A stretch of DNA of 64,000 nucleotides from assembly GCF_900095225.1 (NCBI RefSeq), contig NZ_LT607434.1, forward strand, positions 17,391-81,390, read 5' to 3'. The position numbers were made by a program, and so were the translations under genes. The notes below the pieces were generated by a model. That model was not told the DNA's origin, did no database searches, and saw only the letters and a list, made by a program, of their open reading frames with translations. The stretch's first letter is position 1. Every line of letters starts with the position of its first letter. The DNA is from Pseudomonas sp. UMAB-08. GTDB lineage: Bacteria > Pseudomonadota > Gammaproteobacteria > Pseudomonadales > Pseudomonadaceae. Shown here one piece after another: positions 52,136 through 60,324 of the stretch.

Positions 52136-52939
52136 ATGCGCAACAAAAACAACACCGCTGTCCGCTTGACCGTGCTTGCCGCCGCCGTGTTTGGCGCCAC
52201 GCTGGCCCACGCCGCTACAACGGTGACGCCGGGGCAGTTCAAGGTCGGCATGGAGATTACTTACCCGCCGTTCGAATCCTATGACAAGGACAAGAATGTG
52301 GTCGGCTCCGACCCCGAGCTGTCCCAACTGCTGGCCAGGCACATGGACCTCAAGACCGAATTCGTCGACACCAAGTTTCCGAGCCTGATCCTCGGCCTCA
52401 ACTCGGGCCACTACGATGCGATCATTTCCGGGATGTACATCACCCCTGAGCGCCAAACCCAGGCCCAGACAATCCCCTACGCCAAAACCGGCGCTGCGAT
52501 CATGGTGCTCAAGGACAGCCCGCTGAAACCGAAAATCCCGGAAGACCTGTGCGGCCTGAAAGTCGGCCTGGAAAAAGGCACGACCTGGGTGGCGCAGTTC
52601 AACAAGCTGTCCACTGACTACTGCGTGCCGAACAACAAAGGCGCTATCGCGGTCAGCGAATTTCCGTCAGCCCCCGAAGTGACCCAGGCCCTGCTGTCCG
52701 GCAACGTCCAGACTCAGGTTGAAATCGATGGCGCGGCCGGCATGATCGCCGAGCGCACCAAAAGCCGTGTGGTGGTCAGCACCGAGCATTCCATCTATCA
52801 ACAAACCCTGGGCATTTTCGTCAAAAAAGGTAACGAAGCGCTGTATCAGGCGTTGCTTAAAGCCTTCGACGACAGCAAGAAAAGCGGCGAATACGCGGCC
52901 CTGTTGAAGAAATACAACCTAGAAGAACCCACCCACTGA
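52136..52939 (+). CDS. Polar amino acid-type ABC transporter periplasmic binding protein
   Basis: 267 residues from ATG 52136, with GGAG ten bases upstream. The signal peptide ends LAHAATTVTPG, with no lipobox. SBP family 3: FKVGMEITYPPFESYDKDKN, GSDPELSQLLARHMDLKTEF, SGMYITPERQTQAQ. Family 3 proteins bind amino acids, opines or related small zwitterions. A strong hairpin between this gene and the permease would favour high expression of the binding protein. Confidence 0.87.
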   Translation: MRNKNNTAVRLTVLAAAVFGATLAHAATTVTPGQFKVGMEITYPPFESYDKDKNVVGSDPELSQLLARHMDLKTEFVDTKFPSLILGLNSGHYDAIISGMYITPERQTQAQTIPYAKTGAAIMVLKDSPLKPKIPEDLCGLKVGLEKGTTWVAQFNKLSTDYCVPNNKGAIAVSEFPSAPEVTQALLSGNVQTQVEIDGAAGMIAERTKSRVVVSTEHSIYQQTLGIFVKKGNEALYQALLKAFDDSKKSGEYAALLKKYNLEEPTH

Positions 52940-52955
52940 TTTTTTCCCGTTTGAC

Positions 52956-52981
52956 CTGCCGGCCCTCTGCGAGGCCGGCAG
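52956..52981 (+). repeat. Intercistronic hairpin after the binding-protein gene
   Basis: CTGCCGGCC, 8-nt loop, GGCCGGCAG: perfect 9-bp GC-rich stem with no T run, ending 12 bp before the permease start. Probably an mRNA-stabilising element. Confidence 0.6.
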
Positions 52982-52993
52982 CTTGAGGTGTAC

Positions 52994-54508
52994 ATGCAAT
53001 TTGAATGGTCGTACTTTTTTTCTCTGTTCTCCGTGTCGGATTTCTGGGAAGCCTGCATCACGGTGATCGAACTCAGTGCCTTGGCCTGGTTCATCGGTAT
53101 GCTGCTCGGTTTTCTGCTGGCCTCGGCCAAACTCTCGACCTCACGCTGGCTGAGTGTGCCCGCGTCGATTTATATCTGGTTCTTTCGCAGCATCCCGCTG
53201 CTGGTGTTGGTGGTGTTCGTCTATAACCTGCCCCAACTGTTTCCGTTCACCCGCGAAGTGTTGTCCAACCCCTTCTATTCCGGCTTGTTCGCCTTGGTAG
53301 TGACCGAGGCGGCGTACATGGCGGAGATTCATCGCGGCGGCCTGATTTCAGTTGCCAAAGGGCAGAAGGAAGCCGGGCGTGCACTGGGTATCGGTCTGAT
53401 TGGCATGCAACGGCTGATCGTGATCCCACAAGCTTTTCGGATTTCCCTGCCTACCCTGATCAACGAATACATCACTGTGGTCAAACTGACGTCACTGGTC
53501 TCGGTCATCTCGCTGACCGAGTTGTTGACCGTCGGCCAGCGCCTCTACGCGCAGAACTTTCTGGTGATGGAAACCCTGTCAGCCGTGGCGGTGTACTACG
53601 TGTTGATCGTCAGCTTGTTCGGCTGGTTACTGCAGCGTCTTGAGCAACACCTGGAGTTGAACAACCGCACGCCGCAAACCCTCGACACGGCTGGCGTTGC
53701 CCAATTACGCGCCAGCCTGATACCGACATCCAGCGTCGTCCGCCCGCAAAACGGCATCGGTGCCGCGCCCGCGCTACAGCTGCATAACATCCACAAAAGT
53801 TATGGTCAGCATGACGTGCTCAAAGGCATCGATCTGGACGTGAACGCCGGCCAGGTGATTTCCATCATCGGCCCGTCCGGCTCGGGCAAGACCTCGCTGA
53901 TCCGCACCATCAACAGCCTGGAGAGCATTGATCAGGGCGAGATCATCCTGTTCGGCGAAAGCTTCATCCATGCCGGTGACAACCTCAACAGTGCTCAGGT
54001 CCGCTACGGCGTGCAGCGCATCGGTATGGTTTTCCAGAGTTTCAACCTGTTTCCGCACCGCACCATCGTCGACAACATCACCCTCGCACCGCTCTACCAC
54101 GGCCGCGAACAGCAACCGAGCGAACAACGCGCCTACGCGTTACTGGACAAAGTCGGCCTGCTGGCCCACGCCCACAAATACCCGCATCAGCTGTCTGGCG
54201 GTCAGCAACAGCGCGTCGCCATTGCTCGTGCCCTGGCGATGGACCCACAGATCATGCTGTTCGACGAACCCACCTCCGCCCTTGATCCAGAGTTGGTGGG
54301 CGACGTGCTGAACGTGATTCGCGACCTGGCCAAAGAGGGCATGACCATGCTCATCGTCACCCACGAAATGGACTTTGCCCTGTCGATTTCCGACCGGGTC
54401 ATTTTCATGGAGGACGGGCTCATCCAGGTCGACGCCACGCCCCAAGTGATCAGGGCGCATGACGCGGGTGAGCGGGTCAGGCGGTTTATGGGGCTACATC
54501 CGCTATAA
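52994..54508 (+). CDS. Amino acid-type ABC transporter, permease and ATPase fused in one protein
   Basis: 504 residues from ATG 52994 (GAGG upstream; a GTG two codons earlier is also in frame). Residues 1-225 are a HisM/GlnP-type permease with the EAA motif SVAKGQKEAGRALGIGLIG. After a ~35-residue linker, residues 260-504 are a complete polar-amino-acid ATPase: Walker A GPSGSGKTSLIRTI, Q-loop VFQSFNLFPHRT, signature LSGGQQQRVAIARAL, Walker B IMLFDEPTSALDPE. One polypeptide therefore supplies both channel and motor, presumably as a homodimer. It converges on recD with a 6-bp overlap of the coding ends. Confidence 0.9.
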   Translation: MQFEWSYFFSLFSVSDFWEACITVIELSALAWFIGMLLGFLLASAKLSTSRWLSVPASIYIWFFRSIPLLVLVVFVYNLPQLFPFTREVLSNPFYSGLFALVVTEAAYMAEIHRGGLISVAKGQKEAGRALGIGLIGMQRLIVIPQAFRISLPTLINEYITVVKLTSLVSVISLTELLTVGQRLYAQNFLVMETLSAVAVYYVLIVSLFGWLLQRLEQHLELNNRTPQTLDTAGVAQLRASLIPTSSVVRPQNGIGAAPALQLHNIHKSYGQHDVLKGIDLDVNAGQVISIIGPSGSGKTSLIRTINSLESIDQGEIILFGESFIHAGDNLNSAQVRYGVQRIGMVFQSFNLFPHRTIVDNITLAPLYHGREQQPSEQRAYALLDKVGLLAHAHKYPHQLSGGQQQRVAIARALAMDPQIMLFDEPTSALDPELVGDVLNVIRDLAKEGMTMLIVTHEMDFALSISDRVIFMEDGLIQVDATPQVIRAHDAGERVRRFMGLHPL

Positions 54509-56602
54509 CCCCAGCATCAAGCCGCTCAGGCGCTTGACCTTGCGCCTGAGCGCCTCGTCAAAAATACCCTGGCGCGGCTCGATCAGGCTGAACCAGTGCT
54601 TGGCCCGCGTGATGCCAGTGTAGATCAGCTCTTTGGTCAGCACCGGATTCAAGGATTCAGGCAGGATCAGCGCGGTGTGGGCGAACTCCGAGCCCTGGGA
54701 CTTGTGTACGGTCATCGCGTACACGGTTTCAACGTCGTTGAGCCGGCTGGGCAGCACAAACCGTACGCCGCCGTTGCCGTCATTGCGCGGAAACGCGACA
54801 CGCAGCACCTGGCGTCCCGCCTCTGGCCCGCTGCGTTCGGGCAAGCGCAGGGCGATGCCGATGTCGCCGTTCATCAAGCCCAACCCGTAATCGTTGCGCG
54901 TCATCAGTACCGGACGCCCTTCATACCAGTGCTGATCGCTTTCGATCAGGTTCGCGTTGAACAGCGCCTGAGTGATCCGTTGATTCAGCCCTTCAACACC
55001 CCACGGGCCTTTTCGCACGGCACACAGCAACTGGAACGAATCGAACGCTTCCAGCACTGAACGCGCCCAGAGTGTCCAGCATGGGTCTTCAAGCGCGGCA
55101 CCTTCGGCAGGACGCTGATCGGCCAGCACACCCAGATAATGCCGATAACCTTGCGGGCCTTCGGTGCCCTGCCCCAACCCCTCTAGCAGCAAGCGCTCCA
55201 GAGAGCGGTCCTGTTCACCCTTGAGCGTCAGTGCAAACAGGTCGCTGTGGCTGCGCGCGGCAAGCAATGCCCGTGCGTCTTCGGCCTGTTGTTGATTGAC
55301 CAGCCTGGCCAATTGGCCGATACCGCTGCCCTGCACGAAACGCCGGGAATGGCGCAGCATCACCACTTGTTGGGCCAACGGGAACTGCATTGCGTCACCT
55401 TGCTGCAATCCGCTTTTGCCCAGGTCTTCGCCGCTGACCGCTTGCAGCCAGGCCTGGGTTTGCGGGCTGTAGAGGCCCGCTTCGGCATCGCGACACAAAT
55501 CACCCAGCACCGCGCCAGCTTCCACCGAGGCCAACTGGTCTTTGTCACCGAGCAAAATCAGGCGTGCATGGGCCGGCAACGCAGCCAGTAGATTGGCCAT
55601 CATTTCCAGGTCGATCATGGAAGCTTCATCGACCACCATCACGTCCAGCGGCAGCGGATTACCTGCGTGATGGCGGAAATGACGGGTGCCCGGACGGCTG
55701 CCCAGCAGACGGTGCACGGTGGTCACGTCGCTGGGGATTTTTTGCCGCACGTTTTCAGCCACTTCAAGGGACTGCACTTGATGACTGATAGACTCGCTCA
55801 ACCGCGCAGCCGCTTTACCGGTGGGTGCCGCCAGACGAATGCGCAACGGCTGGCCGCTCTCCACGGCAGGCGCCTGCAACAAGGCCAGCAGCCGCACCAC
55901 CGTCGTGGTTTTACCGGTGCCGGGGCCTCCCGTGATGATGCTGAAAGCCCCGCGTGTCGCCAGTGCGCACGCCAGTTTTTGCCAGTCGATCAGCGCATCG
56001 GGGGCCGGATTGGCCTTGCCGAACAACGCATCGAGTCGTTGCGCCAGATCTGTGGGCGCGGCTTCCTGTTGCGCCAGACGCTGACGCAATGCAGCGGCGA
56101 TACGTCTTTCGTAGTGCCAGTAACGGCGTAAATACAGACGCCGACCCGACAGCACCAATGGCTTGTGCGCCGCAGCCTCGCTGTGATCATCGGCCTGCGC
56201 CACTAAGGCACTGCCAGCCAACGCCTGACACCAGGCGCCACCGTCCAGCGCCACCAGCAATTGCGAGGGCAATAGCATTGGACCTGACTGCACATCGCCC
56301 TCAGGTGGGAGCGACAGGGCGAAGTCCGGCTCTTTCAATGTTTCATACAGGTCCAGGCAGACATGCCCATGACCCAGTTGATGGCTGGTCAACGCCGCCG
56401 CCAGCAGCACCAGCGAATCCGCCTGCGGGTCCAGCTCGCTGAGGAACGCGACAAAGGCCCGATCCAGCGCCCGCAGCCAGCCTCGTTCGACCCAACGCTC
56501 GAGCAACAGCAGCAGGTCGTCGACACGACTCAGTGGCGTCAACTCGGCCAGGCTTTGTGCATCCAACGGTGTGGGCAACAGTTCAGCGAATGAGCGGCTC
56601 AT
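54503..56602 (-). CDS. recD: Exodeoxyribonuclease V alpha subunit (RecD helicase)
   Basis: 699 residues. Superfamily 1B helicase: Walker A SIITGGPGTGKTTTVVRLLA, motif II MVVDEASMIDLEMM, motif III LILLGDKDQLASVEAGAVLG, motif VI TVHKSQGSEFAHTALILP and YTGITRAKHWF. It is the 5'-to-3' motor of RecBCD, required for nuclease activity and Chi control. It overlaps recB by 4 bp and is last in the recC-recB-recD operon. Confidence 0.95.
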   Translation of the reverse strand: MSRSFAELLPTPLDAQSLAELTPLSRVDDLLLLLERWVERGWLRALDRAFVAFLSELDPQADSLVLLAAALTSHQLGHGHVCLDLYETLKEPDFALSLPPEGDVQSGPMLLPSQLLVALDGGAWCQALAGSALVAQADDHSEAAAHKPLVLSGRRLYLRRYWHYERRIAAALRQRLAQQEAAPTDLAQRLDALFGKANPAPDALIDWQKLACALATRGAFSIITGGPGTGKTTTVVRLLALLQAPAVESGQPLRIRLAAPTGKAAARLSESISHQVQSLEVAENVRQKIPSDVTTVHRLLGSRPGTRHFRHHAGNPLPLDVMVVDEASMIDLEMMANLLAALPAHARLILLGDKDQLASVEAGAVLGDLCRDAEAGLYSPQTQAWLQAVSGEDLGKSGLQQGDAMQFPLAQQVVMLRHSRRFVQGSGIGQLARLVNQQQAEDARALLAARSHSDLFALTLKGEQDRSLERLLLEGLGQGTEGPQGYRHYLGVLADQRPAEGAALEDPCWTLWARSVLEAFDSFQLLCAVRKGPWGVEGLNQRITQALFNANLIESDQHWYEGRPVLMTRNDYGLGLMNGDIGIALRLPERSGPEAGRQVLRVAFPRNDGNGGVRFVLPSRLNDVETVYAMTVHKSQGSEFAHTALILPESLNPVLTKELIYTGITRAKHWFSLIEPRQGIFDEALRRKVKRLSGLMLGL

Positions 56603-59600
56603 GCGGACTCTCCTGACAGCACATCTTCCTGGGGCAATGACTTGCCTTGAAACAGTAGATCAAGACGCTCGATCAGCTCACGCGGCGGACGGGTGAAGTA
56701 AGCACCTTGACTCGGCGCACGGGTGCCGCGCAGGAACAGGTACAGCGCGCCGCCCATGTGCCGGTCGTAATCGTAGTCAGCCAGACGCGCCTTGAGCTGG
56801 CGGTGCAGGGCCAACAGGTACAGCACGTATTGCAGGTCGTAACGGTTGTCCAGAATCGAGGCGGTCATCGCTTGCTCGGTATAGGCCTCTTCATCAACGC
56901 CCAGCCAGTTGGACTTGTAGTCAGCCACGTAATAACGGCCCTGGTGCTCGAACGTCAGGTCTATAAACCCTTTGAACATGCCATTGAGCGATGCAGCTTC
57001 CGCCGGAGCTCGCGGCGCGCCGTCATGGGTGTAACGCCGAACCAGCGTATCCATCCGTGCCACGTCGACCTTGTGACTGGCAAACCAGAACTCCATTTCG
57101 ACCTGATACTGACCCAACTGCCCCAGCGACATAGGCTGATCATCCGCCGCCAGACGCAACGGCAGATTGAGCAGGTGCGTCATCCAGTCAGTGAGCGTCG
57201 GAATCCAGCCTTGCCAGCCACGCCGATTGCAGCGGCTGCCGATGGCTTTTTCCAGCTTGACCGGGTCGGCTGCCGCTGCGGCAAAACCTTCACGCCCGGC
57301 CCATTCCAGCAAGCCATGCAAAAAGGTCCCGGGATTAGGCCCACGCGGGAACCGATGGATGTCGCCACCACTGACCAGCACTTCGCGGGGGGCGCCGGGG
57401 TCGAGTCGTTCGTCGTCGAACAGTTTTTGCGCCTGCGGGCTGTCCGGGGATTCGTCGCTGCCTGCGGTGAGTGTGTCGCCAATACGCAAGGCGCTGTAAG
57501 AGGCAATCCACCAGTTTTCGGCGGCGCGGCGTTTTGGCAGGCGTGGCTTAAGCAAGACAGCTTCATTGCGTGGCGGACTGAACGTGATGCTCGTCGGCTC
57601 AGGCATGGCTTCGACGTTGACGGCGGTGCAATCGGCTTTTAGGTGTTGCAGCCATTGGCTCAGCCCCGCGGATTCGGTCAACGGCGCCCCGCCACCCAGC
57701 AGATAGCCCAGCGCAGAGCGGTGCAGTATTGAGCTGTTGGCGTTGCCGCGTTTGAGGTCCGCCACGCCCAACCAGCAGATGGACTCTGCCCGTGTGAGGG
57801 CGACGTAGAGCAGGCGTAAATCTTCTGCGAGACGTTCGTTATCCGCTTGTTCGATCAAGGCTGCCGTGGGCTTGAGACTGATCTGTGCCCTTCCGTCCGC
57901 ATCATGAAAATGCAACGGCAAGCGGCTGCCATCCACCGGTTTAGAGGAGCAGATGAACGGCAGAAACACCAATGGGTATTGCAGGCCTTTGGACTTGTGG
58001 ATGGTCACCACTTTGACCAGTTGCTCATCGCTTTCCAGGCGCAGGATCTGTTCTTCACCCGCCTGACCGGACAACGCCAGATGCTCGCCTAGATGGCGAA
58101 TCAGCGCTTGTTCGCCGTCCAGTTCGGCAGCGGCTTGTTGCAGCAGTTCAGACAGGTGCAGCAAGTTGGTCAGCACGCGCTCGCCGTCGTTGCGGCTGAT
58201 CAGCGCCTGCGGCAATTGGAAGTCGTGCAGCAAGCGCCGCAGCATCGGCAGCACGCCCTGGCTGCGCCAGATCGCACGATAACCACGGAACTGCATGACG
58301 CGCGCTTCCCACGCCAATTCGTCCTGATTCAGACGCTCAAGCTCGGCCAGTGACAGGTTCAGAGTGATGCAGGCCAAGGCGGCGCGCAGGGTGCGCTCCG
58401 AATCCGGTTCGGCGCAGGCTTTGAGCCAGCTCAGCACGTCGTGGGCTTCCTGGGCGGCGAACACCGAATCCTTGTCCGACAGATAAACACTGCGCACACC
58501 ACGGGCCGACAGCTCGCCGCGCACGGCCTGCGCCTCTTTACCGTCCCGCACCAGGATCGCGATATCGGCGGGCAGTAAACCGCACAGCGCTTTACCCGGC
58601 AGAACGAACCCGGTGTGACCTTGCTGGCCTTCGTTGAGCAGGCGCACGATGTCGCTGGCGCAACTGGCGGCCAGCTGTTGTCGATAGGTCGCACCGGAGA
58701 CCGGCTGATCGCTTTCCAGCTGCCAGACATTCAGCGCAGCGGGCGCATGGCCATTGACCTGAAACAGCGCTTTGCGCCCTTGGGATTTGGCAGGTCCGAA
58801 CGGCACCTGATTGTCATCGCCGTCACGGAACAGGAAGGCGCCGCGCCCTTGCTCACGTTGCTCGGCGCGCCCGAATACATGATTGACGGCCTCGACCATG
58901 GCGTGGCTGGAGCGAAAGTTTTTATCCAACGTGTGCCAGCGCCCAGTGGTGGCCGAGCGCGCGCGCAGGTAGGTGTAGATGTCAGCGCCACGGAACGCGT
59001 AGATCGCCTGCTTGGGATCGCCTATGAGGAAGAGGCCGGTCTCGCGGCTGTTCTCTTCGAGTCGGTAGATGCGCTCGAAAATCCGGTACTGCACGGGGTC
59101 GGTGTCCTGGAACTCATCGATCAGCGCCACGGGGAACTGTTCACGAATCAAGGTCGCCAAGCGCTCGCCCCCGGCGCTGCCCAATGCCGCATCGAGCCTG
59201 AGCAGCATGTCATCGAAACCCATCTCTGCTCGCCGACGTTTCTCTTCTTCGAAGCGCGCGCCCACCCATTGCGCGGCGTGTTCAAGCACGGCAGCATCGG
59301 GCGTGGGTAAGGTGTCGAGACTGGCCTTGAGTTCGAGCATCGCGTCGAGCGCCGGGTGCGATGGTGCGTCGCCCTTCCACGCTTCGGCAAAGCCATCGGG
59401 CGTAAGGCGAGTGAAGCCAGTGCCCAGATCGAGTTCTTCCTGATTCTCGTCAGCCGCCCACGCGGTGAGTTTTTCGAACCAGGGTTTGAAATAGCGCTCC
59501 TGCATCTTGCGCCCATCGACGGCCTTGCGCGTAACCGCGTCAATACAGATCACCTGCAGCTCGGCAGCCCAGTCGACCCAAGGGGCTTTCAGGGCCTGCA

Positions 59601-60324
59601 ACGCTTCGCGACGTTGCTGCAATGTCGCCGCAATCAGCTCGGCAGGCTCTTGGGTTGTATTGCCTCTATCGCCGTCGCTGGCGTTACCGAACAGGGCCCG
59701 AACCCTCGGCAGCAATGCCGCCGGGCTGCCCCAACGGGCGCGCACCCACTGCAGCGCATCACCGTTCATGGGGTAACAAAACCGCCGCCAGTAATCGCGA
59801 AGCACTTCACTGAGCAATTCGCTGTGGTCGGTTTCCAGGGTCTGGGTGAACAGGCTGCCGCTGTCGAAGGCGTGCTCGCGCAGCATGCGCTGACACCAAC
59901 TGTGGATAGTCGACACCGCAGCCTCATCCATCCACTGCGCTGCAATATCCAGGCGATTGGCGCACGCAGGCCATTGCTCGGCGCTGTACTGATCGCGTAA
60001 CTCAGCGATCAGATCATCGGGTGCAGCCATCTCATCACGAAAGAACCGTGCAGCTTCCGCCAACCGAGTGCGAATACGGTCGCGCAGCTCTTTGGTGGCT
60101 GCATCGGTGAAGGTCACCACCAGGATTTGCGGCGGCAGTAACTCGCGGCCGAAACCCGATTCGCCGCCATGGCCGAGGACCAGGCGCAGGTACAACGCAG
60201 AAATGGTGAACGTCTTGCCGGTGCCCGCGCTGGCCTCGATCAACTGGCTGCCGTGAAGGGGAAAGCGCAGGGCCAGGGATGCAGTCTGTTGTTGGGTCGG
60301 CTGTTCTGTTTGATTGAGGTTCAT
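56599..60324 (-). CDS. recB: Exodeoxyribonuclease V beta subunit (RecB helicase-nuclease)
   Basis: 1241 residues. SF1A helicase core: Walker A LIEASAGTGKTFTISALYLR, motif II FPVALIDEFQDTDPVQYRIF, motif III FLIGDPKQAIYAFRGADIYT, motif V VVTIHKSKGLQYPLVFLPF. The C-terminal ~250 residues form the single nuclease domain of the complex, with the PD-(D/E)XK residues in GFIDLTFEHQGRYYVADYKS (Asp...Asp-Tyr-Lys). It is a 3'-to-5' motor and DNA end processor that loads RecA. It overlaps recC and recD by 4 bp each. Confidence 0.96.
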   Translation of the reverse strand: MNLNQTEQPTQQQTASLALRFPLHGSQLIEASAGTGKTFTISALYLRLVLGHGGESGFGRELLPPQILVVTFTDAATKELRDRIRTRLAEAARFFRDEMAAPDDLIAELRDQYSAEQWPACANRLDIAAQWMDEAAVSTIHSWCQRMLREHAFDSGSLFTQTLETDHSELLSEVLRDYWRRFCYPMNGDALQWVRARWGSPAALLPRVRALFGNASDGDRGNTTQEPAELIAATLQQRREALQALKAPWVDWAAELQVICIDAVTRKAVDGRKMQERYFKPWFEKLTAWAADENQEELDLGTGFTRLTPDGFAEAWKGDAPSHPALDAMLELKASLDTLPTPDAAVLEHAAQWVGARFEEEKRRRAEMGFDDMLLRLDAALGSAGGERLATLIREQFPVALIDEFQDTDPVQYRIFERIYRLEENSRETGLFLIGDPKQAIYAFRGADIYTYLRARSATTGRWHTLDKNFRSSHAMVEAVNHVFGRAEQREQGRGAFLFRDGDDNQVPFGPAKSQGRKALFQVNGHAPAALNVWQLESDQPVSGATYRQQLAASCASDIVRLLNEGQQGHTGFVLPGKALCGLLPADIAILVRDGKEAQAVRGELSARGVRSVYLSDKDSVFAAQEAHDVLSWLKACAEPDSERTLRAALACITLNLSLAELERLNQDELAWEARVMQFRGYRAIWRSQGVLPMLRRLLHDFQLPQALISRNDGERVLTNLLHLSELLQQAAAELDGEQALIRHLGEHLALSGQAGEEQILRLESDEQLVKVVTIHKSKGLQYPLVFLPFICSSKPVDGSRLPLHFHDADGRAQISLKPTAALIEQADNERLAEDLRLLYVALTRAESICWLGVADLKRGNANSSILHRSALGYLLGGGAPLTESAGLSQWLQHLKADCTAVNVEAMPEPTSITFSPPRNEAVLLKPRLPKRRAAENWWIASYSALRIGDTLTAGSDESPDSPQAQKLFDDERLDPGAPREVLVSGGDIHRFPRGPNPGTFLHGLLEWAGREGFAAAAADPVKLEKAIGSRCNRRGWQGWIPTLTDWMTHLLNLPLRLAADDQPMSLGQLGQYQVEMEFWFASHKVDVARMDTLVRRYTHDGAPRAPAEAASLNGMFKGFIDLTFEHQGRYYVADYKSNWLGVDEEAYTEQAMTASILDNRYDLQYVLYLLALHRQLKARLADYDYDRHMGGALYLFLRGTRAPSQGAYFTRPPRELIERLDLLFQGKSLPQEDVLSGESA

